The notes: generated by a model from the letters alone, not told the origin. Numbered from the stretch's first letter, positions 40,955 to 50,143 are shown. The stretch: 64,000 nt of DNA from an uncultured Lachnospiraceae bacterium (GCA_910578115.1 CAJTPO010000025.1:1-64000), one strand, 5' to 3'. Program-made: numbers and translations.

Positions 40955-42556
40955 CTACTCCCCATAAATCGTTATCGTCGGCCCGATATAATACTCTTCC
41001 GGGTCATACCTGAAGATATCCGCATATCCGATCCTGTACTTCCACTCTCTCCCGTAGGAAATCCCCGGATAACTCTGCTTTAACGGAAAGGCAGCCTCTT
41101 TCTCCTCATACGCCGCCCGCAGTTCCGGATACATATCCTCACCTTCCCTGATCAGATAATCCTTGGGCTGTTTAAAATATCCCGTGGCGTACTCTACATC
41201 CACAAAATATTCCCCGTCCCCAAGCGTCTTCGGCAAAAGCGACAAATCCTCCCCGATGTCAATCACCGTATAACGCTCCTCGTCTATACCTGGAGCAAAA
41301 GATGTGCAATAGATGGAAGCTCCTGCCGGAATCTCCGACTCAATATACTCCACCGCCTCCGTGTAGGTCAGATCATAGCGATAATCATTAAAAGCCGTCT
41401 CCACATTAAATGCCACCATCAGCACCAGTACCGCCGTGATCATGCCTTTCCGGTAGAAACGGCGCTTTTCCAATACTGTCTCCGTCTCCATCAGGCCATA
41501 CACCATAAACAGATAGGCAAACGGCAGGATCAGCGACAGATTCCTCCCAAGAACGATCTGATATTTCGACAGGAAAAGGATCACGAAGACCGGCAGGATC
41601 AGAAACACGCCGATCTGACGCCAGTCTTTCCTGTGCGCCAGCCTCCAGATACCAAACAGCAGCAGTATACCACCTGGTACCCCATAGCTTGTCAGCCCGT
41701 AGGCCTCCAGATATCCAAGGATCGGCAGGTTGTGTTCGATTCCCGGATGCCCCCATGCATAATGGTTGAAATTATACATATTATCCCCGACAAAAGTCCG
41801 GAAATAGAAGAACATGGAGTAATTACACAGACAGAACACCAGCACGATCAGGATACAGTTCAGGAAAAAGAGGAAATTATTGCGGTAGCTTTTCCAGTAC
41901 TTCTTACTGATATGTAACGCCAGCCAGAAAAGGCCGAACAAGATGCCGTGATACTTGGCCGCGGTGGCAAGTCCGATGCATACTGCAAGCAGCGGATACC
42001 ACAGGTACACTACCCTGTCCGCCTGCGAATCCTTATAGATCAGACAGCCCAGAAAAAGGATCACATTGGCCACCGCATAGATCATCGTATCCGGCCCGGT
42101 ATAATACAGGTACGCATACCCATACAGGGAAAAGACCGACAGCACAAGACCGATATAAGCCCACCTTCCTGACCCGGTCATCATTTTAATCACAAAATAG
42201 ACAAATACATTGGACAGCAGCGCCGTGCCGCATACCACATAACGGATCAACACCACCGTATCCACGCCGGAAATAAACCTGCCAAGGACCCGTACCCCCA
42301 ACACTGCATAATAGAATGTAAAATGCGGATAGCGGAAAAAGTCCAGGATATAGATATCTCCTGCGTAGAGATGCTGGTTCAGCAGATTATAAATACAGTC
42401 CAGAGACAACTGCTCATCCACATTCGGATAAAAAGGCAGTTCAAACTGCCAGTGCCGGTAAAACACCAGCAGTCCCGCAAGCAGTGTCGCAGCCACTGCT
42501 GCCGCCATACCAAACTTTTTCCTTGTCTCTGCGTCCGGTTTCCTTATCCATTTCAT
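40955..42556 (-). CDS. GT-C membrane glycosyltransferase (GT39/ArnT-like)
   Basis: Multi-spanning membrane glycosyltransferase of the PMT/ArnT (GT-C) type, 533 aa, with about ten to eleven helices. The first outside loop has the acidic motif YPNVDEQLSLD (about 43-53), the expected catalytic Asp-Glu site, and RYPHFTFYYAVLG follows. The C-terminal 120 residues are soluble. Such enzymes use polyprenyl-phosphate sugars outside the membrane. GAGGAAG lies before the ATG. It is the last gene of the seven-gene operon, after a GDPD-like gene; donor and acceptor are unknown. Confidence 0.82.
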   Translation of the reverse strand: MKWIRKPDAETRKKFGMAAAVAATLLAGLLVFYRHWQFELPFYPNVDEQLSLDCIYNLLNQHLYAGDIYILDFFRYPHFTFYYAVLGVRVLGRFISGVDTVVLIRYVVCGTALLSNVFVYFVIKMMTGSGRWAYIGLVLSVFSLYGYAYLYYTGPDTMIYAVANVILFLGCLIYKDSQADRVVYLWYPLLAVCIGLATAAKYHGILFGLFWLALHISKKYWKSYRNNFLFFLNCILIVLVFCLCNYSMFFYFRTFVGDNMYNFNHYAWGHPGIEHNLPILGYLEAYGLTSYGVPGGILLLFGIWRLAHRKDWRQIGVFLILPVFVILFLSKYQIVLGRNLSLILPFAYLFMVYGLMETETVLEKRRFYRKGMITAVLVLMVAFNVETAFNDYRYDLTYTEAVEYIESEIPAGASIYCTSFAPGIDEERYTVIDIGEDLSLLPKTLGDGEYFVDVEYATGYFKQPKDYLIREGEDMYPELRAAYEEKEAAFPLKQSYPGISYGREWKYRIGYADIFRYDPEEYYIGPTITIYGE

Positions 42557-42695
42557 CTTCCTCGAATCACACTCCCCTCACCGTCTAAATGCCATTCTTA
42601 ATCCGGTATTTCCCTCATAAGTTTCCTGTCAATATCCTGCATCCGCCCCGGATTTCCAGAGTCAGCCGCCGGTATCCTGCCGGCTGCCATCTCGT

Positions 42696-43286
42696 TTACA
42701 TCCAGTCTTTGATATGGTAACTTTTGGTGCAGACAGCATCGAAGACAAAGCCCTGATTCGCAAGATACTGTTTATATTCCTCAATCTTCTCCTCCTGTGC
42801 TTCCAGCTCCGGCGATACGAAGCACAGCTTATACCCCAGTTCTTTCAATTCCCGATAGCTGTCCTGATCCAGAGGAATCCTGGTGAAGCAATCCACCCAC
42901 ACCCACTCTGCCTTCCCCGCCATGTTGCGGATCGTGTCAAGGCCTTCCAGCTCACTGAACCGGAGCGCGATCTCCTTCACCCCCATATCGGTTAGCAGCT
43001 TGATCATCGGAAAAGAAGAATCCAAAAAGAAATATTTCTCAATATGGTACTGTTCCATATACTCCAATACCTTATGCTCGATCCTCTCGCTCTTGATGTT
43101 CAGGATCATCGTCCCATGATGATACTCCTTACAGTACGCCTCAAAATCCTCCCCCGCCTCGAAAGGATTATGGGAAATATAGATTCTGCCGTTTAAATCG
43201 TCCCGCAGGTCCAGCTCCACGCCATATTCCGTCGGCAGTTTCCGCAGTTCCTCTATCGTATTCACCCTGTGCGCTATGTATTCCAT
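42696..43286 (-). CDS. GDPD/PI-PLC-like TIM-barrel protein
   Basis: A 196-residue protein with the start of a glycerophosphodiester-phosphodiesterase-like barrel: AHRVNTIEELRKLP, VELDLRDD, RIYISHNPF. The canonical HRG and E-x-D motifs appear as HRV and ELD, with a second histidine in SHNP, so the metal site looks mostly kept. It is shorter than typical GDPDs (about 250 aa). AAGGAG lies 9 bases before the ATG. It lies between GT2 and GT-C genes; it could act on a phosphodiester-linked glycan or donor. Activity not certain. Confidence 0.7.
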   Translation of the reverse strand: MEYIAHRVNTIEELRKLPTEYGVELDLRDDLNGRIYISHNPFEAGEDFEAYCKEYHHGTMILNIKSERIEHKVLEYMEQYHIEKYFFLDSSFPMIKLLTDMGVKEIALRFSELEGLDTIRNMAGKAEWVWVDCFTRIPLDQDSYRELKELGYKLCFVSPELEAQEEKIEEYKQYLANQGFVFDAVCTKSYHIKDWM

Positions 43287-43335
43287 ATCAGTCTCCTTTT
43301 TGTTCTATCCGCTTTACACGGTTTCTTTGTACAGA

Positions 43336-44037
43336 CTACAAATTTCCAAGCTCCTTTTTCAACTTTACACTGAATTCCATCGTCCGCTTAATGAACTTCC
43401 ACTTGGCCTTAAGCCCCGTGTTCCACTTGGATTCCCCGTAAATCCGCTCCGGGAAAAGCACCGGGAATCTGATCACCTTCAGATTCTTTCTGCGCGCCAT
43501 ATACAAAGCATACAGATCCAGCGCGAAGTCATATGGCGGATTCTTCCACTCATCAAAAAATACCCGCGGGAAAATATTCGGCTGTGCATTTATATCATAC
43601 AATTTCGTATGTAAATAAAAAGTCTCAAACAGGCTCATACCCGCCGTAAAGAACACATCAAACAGCGGCCGCCCTTTTCGATTCCCCTTTACAAAGACAA
43701 GCCCCTGTTCCCGCTCTATGATCCCCAGTGCCTTGAGAATATCCCCGGGATCCGTCTGCATGTCCGCATGGGTCCAGCCGATATACTCCCCCCTGCACTG
43801 CCGCAGGCCCTGCAGTATGCCGTAACCATACCCCTGGTTCACTTCCACCCGCACCGTCCTCGCGAAGGCATACTTCGGCAGCAGTTCCGCAAGTACCAAT
43901 GCACTGTCATCCGTAGAGCCATTGTCCACCAGAATGACCTCGATATCCTCCCGCTCGATGATCTCTCCGAACCGGTTCAGGATCAGCGGTATATTCTGCT
44001 CTTCATTATAACATGGTACAACAATCGATAATTTCAT
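43336..44037 (-). CDS. Family 2 glycosyltransferase
   Basis: GT-A-fold glycosyltransferase, 233 aa. N-terminal SIVVPCYNEEQNIPLIL, VDNGSTDDSA nucleotide-binding segment, and HADMQTDPGDI with the DxD-like metal site. The length and the C-terminal RIYGESKWNTGLKAKWKFIKRTMEF resemble polyprenyl-phosphate glycosyltransferases (DPM1/GtrB-like), but no C-terminal membrane helices follow. It could make the polyprenyl-phosphate sugar for the GT-C enzymes of this operon; inferred. Confidence 0.88.
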   Translation of the reverse strand: MKLSIVVPCYNEEQNIPLILNRFGEIIEREDIEVILVDNGSTDDSALVLAELLPKYAFARTVRVEVNQGYGYGILQGLRQCRGEYIGWTHADMQTDPGDILKALGIIEREQGLVFVKGNRKGRPLFDVFFTAGMSLFETFYLHTKLYDINAQPNIFPRVFFDEWKNPPYDFALDLYALYMARRKNLKVIRFPVLFPERIYGESKWNTGLKAKWKFIKRTMEFSVKLKKELGNL

Positions 44038-44059
44038 ATGCTATTGGTTATCCCCCTTC

Positions 44060-44749
44060 TTAATTACTATCCTGTGCTTCACCGTTACCTGCAAGAATCA
44101 TCTCCGCCACAGCCCGGTACTGTTCCGCGCTCGGTTCTTCCGGATAAAACCGCACCGCCCGCATACCGGCCGCCCTGGCGCCTTCCACATCTTTCACCGG
44201 GCTGTCACCGAGATAACAGACCTCTTCCGGCTTTACGCCCAGCTTCTCAAGGCAGAGTGCGAACATCTCCGGAGCCGGTTTCTCTTTCCCCGCTTCCTCG
44301 CTGGTCACCAGATACTTAATATCCCCGGCGATTCCCAGCGCCTCGATCTTCCGATGCTGGATATGCGCCGTCAGATCCGTGCAGATCATCATCGTGATCC
44401 CATGCGCACGCATACGATCCATAAATTCCCGCGCCCCGTCAAACAACTGCATCTTCTCCAGAAACGTCCCCCAGTATGCCTCATACATCCGCAGAGACAG
44501 CGGCATCGGGTTTACCCCCAGATATTCCAGCGTCTTCTGACAGTACAGCAGCCTGTTATGGGACGCCGCCACATCTCCCAGCTGCCGTTTCGTCTCCCCT
44601 CTGCCATAGGAATACGCTTCCTCATAATCCTCCGCCGAAGTCCCCAGCTCTCCGCACACAAGCTCCCGCACCCGCACCCGCGCCTCTTTGTCAAGCTCCT
44701 TATATCCATACAAAGTATCATCCAAATCAAATATAACAGCTTTTATCAT
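44060..44749 (-). CDS. HAD-family phosphatase
   Basis: Haloacid-dehalogenase-type phosphatase, 229 aa. Motif I DLDDTLYG (Asp8, Asp10), motif II ICTDLTAH, motif III lysine in AGKEKPAPEMF, motif IV YLGDSPVKDVEGA. The cap is the helical type (C1), typical of sugar-phosphate phosphatases. GAGGGGGA lies before the ATG. It follows the kinase-fusion gene after a hairpin-rich gap; in this operon it could remove one phosphate from a sugar bisphosphate, as GmhB does in heptose synthesis. That is inference. Confidence 0.9.
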   Translation of the reverse strand: MIKAVIFDLDDTLYGYKELDKEARVRVRELVCGELGTSAEDYEEAYSYGRGETKRQLGDVAASHNRLLYCQKTLEYLGVNPMPLSLRMYEAYWGTFLEKMQLFDGAREFMDRMRAHGITMMICTDLTAHIQHRKIEALGIAGDIKYLVTSEEAGKEKPAPEMFALCLEKLGVKPEEVCYLGDSPVKDVEGARAAGMRAVRFYPEEPSAEQYRAVAEMILAGNGEAQDSN

Positions 44750-44808
44750 CCGTCCCCCTCAACTTGATCCCCTGTCTTAAGACACTATATCCTGCATCCC
44801 CAATGCTC

Positions 44809-44878
44809 TGCCCTAAACAGGGCATTCTCCCTTCCAGTCCCCGCCACAGCCTGGGAAGAATGCCCGCTTCTGGCATTC
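44809..44878. promoter_or_regulatory. Mutually exclusive hairpins before the HAD gene
   Basis: Three overlapping pairings: TGCCCT-AAAC-AGGGCA (44809-44824), GGGCATTCT (44820-44828) with AGAATGCCC (44857-44865), and GAATGCC (44858-44864) with GGCATTC (44872-44878). Each middle segment can take only one partner. This could tune expression of the downstream four genes; no T-run follows, so simple termination is unlikely. Confidence 0.45.
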
Positions 44879-44881
44879 TTT

Positions 44882-44940
44882 CGGACATGAAGTTATACTA
44901 AGACACCGTACTTTGGTGTCTTAGTATAACTTCATGTCCG
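44882..44940. other. Perfect 26-bp inverted repeat spanning a stop codon
   Basis: The 26 bases 44882-44907 are the exact reverse complement of 44915-44940, with a 7-base loop. The last codons and TGA (44934-44932) of the kinase-fusion gene lie inside one arm. No T-run follows. It would form a very stable mRNA hairpin between that gene and the HAD gene. Confidence 0.9.
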
Positions 44941-47043
44941 CTGCATAATCTCTCCGATCACCGCCATCAGCATCAACTGCACCACGCCATTGATCCCGTC
45001 TTCCCACACGATCCCGTTACCCGCCAGATCCTCGATCTGCACGATCGCCGTATGCGCGACTTTTTCCCAGACTTTCTTATCCGCCTTAAGATCCCCGGCT
45101 TGAAACAGGATCCTCTGATGCTGCAGATCATCATATGAAAGCTGGCTTCGCACTCCCTGTTCCTGTAAAAGCGCCAGGATAGGTTCCGCGTTGATCCGCA
45201 CATCCATCATGAACTCCACACCAAGCTCCGCTTCCAAAGAACCTTCTTTCCTGGTGCCGTCCTCTGCCAGTCCTTCATCGAAATATCGGATCACAAGGTC
45301 GGCATACTGCTTCTGCGGACAGATGTATTTCTCCGCATCCGCACGACGCTTATCGATCTGCGCCATCACTTCTTCCCTGTCATGTCCCCGGTCTCCCTGG
45401 TCTCTTCCCAGTTTCCAATAACATCGAAGCGCCTCGTCCGTATCCAGATAAATCTTCATATCCAGCACCTGTCTCATCTGCGGCAGATAGAGGGAATGCA
45501 GTCCGCACATAATGATATATGGCCTTGGCGTCAACTTTCTCTTGGCAGTAAAGGTACCCGTGTTATGGTCGTAATCCGCCCGCTTTACCGCATTGTTGCC
45601 ACGCAGCACCCGCAGATCCTCCGCCTGCCTGTACAGATAATTGGCACGCGGATTCAGATGCGTCATCGCCTTCCAGTTAGCGTTTCCCCGCTCCCATCTA
45701 TGATCGCCGTCTCCCTCAATATTCAGGATATGATCCTCCGAAAGCAGCTCTCCCAACATCACTAACAGCCGGCTCTTACCCGCCCCGCTGTCACCTGCAA
45801 TACCGATCGTAAAGGGGCGGCTCCGCCTTCTGTAGAACGAATTGCTGTTCACACCGTACAGATACATGGACACCACCAGAATCAGGAATACACCCACCAT
45901 CAATGTAAAAAAGATATCGTGCAGATCCTTGTCCGTATATTTCAGCCCATCCAGCCCTCTGCCCAGAATCGACAGATCCGTAAACTGTGTTCCATGAAAA
46001 AACAGGTAATAGATCAGATAAAACAGATTAAATCCTCCGTAGACCATGACCATCTTCGCTCTGTTCTCCATCAATCCTGCCAGATAAAGCATGAAAAAGG
46101 GCACCACCCACATATACCATCCCGGCATCGCCGGAACAAACCCCAAAAAGACCGAAAACAACAGCCCCGTCATACTGATCAAAAGATCCCTGTTCATCTG
46201 ATTGACATGAAAAGCCTGAAAATAGATGATCAAAAGCACCAGGATCGACAGTAAAAGATGGGAACTTCCATATTCCAGAAAAACATTGTCTATGGCGCTC
46301 TGCTCCTTATTGAGCAGTACCATACTGATAAACCCACTTCCCCAGAAGGGAGCCACAATCAACGCCGTGAACAGCGTTGGCAAACCGGTCATGACTACTG
46401 CCTTTTTAAAGCCTTTCTTCTTTAAGATATAAAGAAAAAACAGAGGAAGCACCGATAAAATATGGAATTTCGATGCCAAAGACAGTGTAACAAACAGCAT
46501 ATACTTCCATTCACTGGCTGTGATCCGCCCCGTAGATATACCCGTTTCCGTCAGATAATACATCGCGATGATCAGGAAGACCGTCGGAATCAGATCCAGC
46601 TGCCCATGCATATAAGCCGCATACAAAATGATCGGAGACATGAAATACAGTACCAGTATATACTTACGCCGCGATCTGGAAATACGCATCAGATAATATA
46701 AGCCCAGAAGATCCATGACAAGCATCGGCAGCTTAAAAACCAGGTTCCTGACAAAAACCGGAAAACTCCCGAGTACCGTGACCAAAACTCCCCCTGCACT
46801 CTCCACAAACAGCATGACCGGCGGATAGGGAAAGGAAGAAAGCAGCTGATGGTCGTAATAATACTGATATGGATTTTCACCGCCAAGAAAACACTGTACA
46901 AAAGGAATGAACATCAGATCCTGATAATCTGACGAAAAAAGCCCCATCAACAGTAACTTTAATAAGACGGTCATCACGATGGCCGTCTTTAACAGCTTAC
47001 GATAGTTCTTCTCAAAACCAAACGCCCCCAGCTTTTGTAACAT
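44932..47043 (-). CDS. Membrane glycosyltransferase fused to a PRK/uridine-kinase-like domain
   Basis: A 703-residue fusion. Residues 1-400 are a GT-C-type membrane domain with about ten helices, including GGENPYQYYYDH, SFPYPPVMLF, LVFKLPMLVMDLLG and AAYMHGQLDLIP, a pattern like polyprenyl-dependent GT87/mannosyltransferases. From about 408 a P-loop kinase follows: GDSGAGKS (417-424), an acidic GDGDHRWERG, YDHNTGTF, CGLHSLYL, and KLGRDQGDRGHDREEV...RRADAEKYI, the phosphoribulokinase/uridine-kinase pattern. Ribosome site is weak. It lies between the double nucleotidyltransferase gene and the HAD gene. I know of no described enzyme with this pairing; the kinase substrate is open. Confidence 0.85.
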   Translation of the reverse strand: MLQKLGAFGFEKNYRKLLKTAIVMTVLLKLLLMGLFSSDYQDLMFIPFVQCFLGGENPYQYYYDHQLLSSFPYPPVMLFVESAGGVLVTVLGSFPVFVRNLVFKLPMLVMDLLGLYYLMRISRSRRKYILVLYFMSPIILYAAYMHGQLDLIPTVFLIIAMYYLTETGISTGRITASEWKYMLFVTLSLASKFHILSVLPLFFLYILKKKGFKKAVVMTGLPTLFTALIVAPFWGSGFISMVLLNKEQSAIDNVFLEYGSSHLLLSILVLLIIYFQAFHVNQMNRDLLISMTGLLFSVFLGFVPAMPGWYMWVVPFFMLYLAGLMENRAKMVMVYGGFNLFYLIYYLFFHGTQFTDLSILGRGLDGLKYTDKDLHDIFFTLMVGVFLILVVSMYLYGVNSNSFYRRRSRPFTIGIAGDSGAGKSRLLVMLGELLSEDHILNIEGDGDHRWERGNANWKAMTHLNPRANYLYRQAEDLRVLRGNNAVKRADYDHNTGTFTAKRKLTPRPYIIMCGLHSLYLPQMRQVLDMKIYLDTDEALRCYWKLGRDQGDRGHDREEVMAQIDKRRADAEKYICPQKQYADLVIRYFDEGLAEDGTRKEGSLEAELGVEFMMDVRINAEPILALLQEQGVRSQLSYDDLQHQRILFQAGDLKADKKVWEKVAHTAIVQIEDLAGNGIVWEDGINGVVQLMLMAVIGEIMQRT

Positions 47044-47124
47044 AAATGCTTATGCCTCTCCGAAAATATTTTATACAATGAACCCGGCTGACAATCCATG
47101 CGCAGACCAATGATCGACGACGGA

Positions 47125-48792
47125 TCACAACGCAGCGGTATGATACAGCCGCATGAATTCCTCGAAATATTTCCACGTTTTCTGGTATCCCTCATAGTCC
47201 GCCGGCGTGCCCCAGCCTACATACCTGTCGATATCAAAGATCTTTGCCCGATATCCTGAATCCAGCACATGCTTCACTGTCTGATCCACATAGAATTCAC
47301 CATTGATACGGTCATTCTCCGCGATCATCTTCTTCGTTGCTTCTATAAATACTCTCGCTCTCCGGAACCAGAAAGTAGCCACGACCGCCGGATCCTCCAT
47401 CGGTGTATCCGAGATCGCCTTTTTGATTGATGTACCCGTAATATTCCCATTTTCGTCGGCAATCATCCAACCATAAGCATCAGGATTGGCCAGCACCGCC
47501 TCATTATGCCTGTAGGTAAAGACAATACAGTCGCATTCTTTCGTCAACGCATCAAAAGCCGCCCGGTCAATGTCCATGCCATTATCGCAACCCGCGATCA
47601 AAAGCGGTTCTTCCGGATCCAGATACGGCTCCGCCAGCATACAGGTACATGCCTGCCCTTCCGTCAGGTGATCTACCGTAATAAACTGCGCCTGCGGATA
47701 CCAGGCACGGATCGTGTCCTCCACTCCATCAGCTTTATGGAATGTCCTGTCCACATAGATCACATTACTGCCATCCGCCGCCACACCAGGCAGATCCCCT
47801 GTCGCACAGACCACCATCGGCTTCTCCTGCCCTGTCTGCCGGTCCGTTGTCATGATCGCCGGTTTATGTACCGTATAACCCGCATCCGCAAAACGCTGTC
47901 CGGCTCCCGCCATGGGGATCAGGATACGGCCTGCTGCCGGCTGGTCTGTTTGGGCGGCCTGCAAAACAGCCGTCGTCTTTTCATTATTTCTTCCGGCTCC
48001 GGTTCCACGGATCAGATCGGTCCAATAGACGAACTCCTGCATGTCCTCCGGCGTCCCCCACTGGCAGAAATATTCCACATTGACCGGAACCCATACTTTC
48101 AAGCCGTCCTGCACCATGAAATTATAGGGCAGGGACGCATAATATTCTCCGTTGATGGCACATTCTTCATGCTCCGTCAGCATCTGGCAGTACTTCTCCA
48201 TCACCGAACCGTTCTTGAAATAATAGACGCCCGGGGAATGCTTCGCCTTCGTCTTATCCTGTTCAAAAGAGTATTTCTCCCGGATTTCCATCAGATAATC
48301 ATCTGCATCCGTCAGGCACGAAGCATAATAATTCTTCTTCGGCAGCAGATTGGGATGAAATCCGGAATAGCAGGGCACCGCCCCGTCACAGTCACGCGCT
48401 GAAGCCTCCGCGGCAAAAGCGTTATAGTCCCAGTGCATAAAAAAATCACAGTAATTGATGATACACGGCTCTTTAGCATCAATGCCGCCGTTTGCAAGCA
48501 GTTCTCTATATCCGCGCAGCACATCGTATACCGGACCCTTTTTTACCCAATCCTCTATGGAAACGATCTTCGCCGACGGCACAAGTGAAAGCAGTCTCTC
48601 CCGCATGGACGGATCGTTTTGCAGGTGCTCACCACGGCAGATAAAGATAATATTAACGTCCGCAGGATACATATCCTTCACAATCCACTCGATCACCGGT
48701 CTGCCCAACACTCTGATAAAAGGCTTCAACTCCTGATACCCCGCCGCCACGAAACGGGATCCATATCCCGTCATCGGAATGATCACATTCAT
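47125..48792 (-). CDS. Tandem nucleotidyltransferase (two NTP_transferase modules)
   Basis: A 555-residue protein with two sugar-nucleotidyltransferase-like modules. Module 1 starts MNVIIPMTGYGSRF (nucleotide loop, GYGSRF 9-14), with KPF (23-25), an NYCDFF acidic site and WGTPEDM near its end. Module 2 (from about 289) starts ILIPMAGAGQRF with KPA (310), AGCDNGMD and VGWGTPADY. Both keep the G-x-G-x-R...K-P pattern, so both may be active. The start at 48792 has GAGGAAA upstream. It lies between class II aldolase-like and kinase-fusion genes and would activate one or two phospho-sugars as NDP-sugars. Confidence 0.85.
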   Translation of the reverse strand: MNVIIPMTGYGSRFVAAGYQELKPFIRVLGRPVIEWIVKDMYPADVNIIFICRGEHLQNDPSMRERLLSLVPSAKIVSIEDWVKKGPVYDVLRGYRELLANGGIDAKEPCIINYCDFFMHWDYNAFAAEASARDCDGAVPCYSGFHPNLLPKKNYYASCLTDADDYLMEIREKYSFEQDKTKAKHSPGVYYFKNGSVMEKYCQMLTEHEECAINGEYYASLPYNFMVQDGLKVWVPVNVEYFCQWGTPEDMQEFVYWTDLIRGTGAGRNNEKTTAVLQAAQTDQPAAGRILIPMAGAGQRFADAGYTVHKPAIMTTDRQTGQEKPMVVCATGDLPGVAADGSNVIYVDRTFHKADGVEDTIRAWYPQAQFITVDHLTEGQACTCMLAEPYLDPEEPLLIAGCDNGMDIDRAAFDALTKECDCIVFTYRHNEAVLANPDAYGWMIADENGNITGTSIKKAISDTPMEDPAVVATFWFRRARVFIEATKKMIAENDRINGEFYVDQTVKHVLDSGYRAKIFDIDRYVGWGTPADYEGYQKTWKYFEEFMRLYHTAAL

Positions 48793-48894
48793 CTTAATTT
48801 CCTCTTTCCTTATTCTATATATATTCGTCCTGAAATTTTCCACCTGTGCGGTTGGACGCTTCAAAGAGCATCCAGCCTGACTGCCGCTCCCAGC

Positions 48895-49965
48895 TTACGC
48901 TTTCTGCCTGCGGTATTTCTCCGCATCCCAGTTGAGCAGTTCCTCCTTTTGTGCGTCACTTAAAAGGCACATCTGCTGCCCCCTGTTGCCATACTGCACT
49001 CTGGCAGCGAAGCTCATCACATTCTCGATCTCCTGCGCCTTCTTCACACTCTCCGCCAGTATGTAGAAATGCCCTTCATAATACACAAGTGTCGGCAAAC
49101 CATGCGCCTGCATAAAATCCAGAATATCCTGCCTGTCATAATCCTTCTTAAGCCAGAGCAGCTTCTTGCCTGCGTAGACTACGCAGTCCGGGCAAAAAGC
49201 ATGTTCCCACATCCCCTGCTCCACCAGATGGCTGCCTGCGTATTCCTGCGACAGATAACGGTTTTCCGACAGATAGACAATATTCCCCGCCAGCGCCTCA
49301 ATCTCTCCGATCACCCTGTAAAGTTCCGTTGCCACACGGCATGCACTGTCATCCAGATCCAAATACTCTGCGATCTTTGCCAACACCTGCTCCGTCTTCT
49401 CGATTACCGTATCCCCGTCGTCCCCGCTGACCACCAGTCCGTGATTCTGTAAAAAGACGATCGTCCCGTCCGCTCCCTGCGCTTCTTTCGCACGGTAAAT
49501 CCTGTCATAAGCCTCCGCCAGCGCAGCACCCGGCTTCCTGTAAGGCACAAAGACAGCTTTCGGAAAAAGCTCATGCACTATCTCCTCCGCATCTTCCCGC
49601 GCCGTCAGGATATTCACAAGCAGCGGGTGAGAATGCAGCGTATACTTTCCGGTAATCGCATGAAGGAATGTCTCGATGGAAGCACGCCCTCCCTCGATCT
49701 GTGCCTCTTTCAGAAGCTGATTCCCCTTCTCCTCCGTAAATACATCCTCCGCAAAGGGTTCCACATATTCTCTGAAATATTCCACGATCTTCCTGTAATC
49801 CACCCTGGAATATCCCGCCTGCTCACTCACATCCGCCAGCTGGAATCCGGAACTCTTGACAAGCATGATATGATCGTCAAGTTTCACGGAAGTGTTACCG
49901 CCTCCCGCCTGTGCCAGGTCATTGCGCATTCCTGCGTATTTTGATATTTTGATAAAATCCTGCAT
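48895..49965 (-). CDS. Class II aldolase/adducin-family protein
   Basis: A 356-residue protein with a class II aldolase domain in its first 210 residues: GGGNTSVK phosphate-site motif (21-28), Glu98, and the zinc ligands His111 and His113 in TLHSHP and His175 in LQNHGLV. A C-terminal extension of about 140 residues resembles the N-terminal half of RhaD-like rhamnulose-1-phosphate aldolase fusions but has no dehydrogenase. It may make or split a phospho-sugar. It is the first gene of the seven-gene operon, preceded by 256 bases that include the terminator of the GH36 gene. Confidence 0.85.
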   Translation of the reverse strand: MQDFIKISKYAGMRNDLAQAGGGNTSVKLDDHIMLVKSSGFQLADVSEQAGYSRVDYRKIVEYFREYVEPFAEDVFTEEKGNQLLKEAQIEGGRASIETFLHAITGKYTLHSHPLLVNILTAREDAEEIVHELFPKAVFVPYRKPGAALAEAYDRIYRAKEAQGADGTIVFLQNHGLVVSGDDGDTVIEKTEQVLAKIAEYLDLDDSACRVATELYRVIGEIEALAGNIVYLSENRYLSQEYAGSHLVEQGMWEHAFCPDCVVYAGKKLLWLKKDYDRQDILDFMQAHGLPTLVYYEGHFYILAESVKKAQEIENVMSFAARVQYGNRGQQMCLLSDAQKEELLNWDAEKYRRQKA

Positions 49966-50143
49966 TCTTTAGTACCCCTGTCTTCCTGATAGAATAGTCT
50001 TATTCCATAATCTTCTCTTATTTTCTTAATTTCGGAATAGTCTTCAACTGCCTTCTCCGACTCATAGTTGTATTGTAACAAGATTCTGACGATACAACCA
50101 GTCCTATTTGCAAAAAAACAGGTGAAGGTGCTTCCGGTTATCA

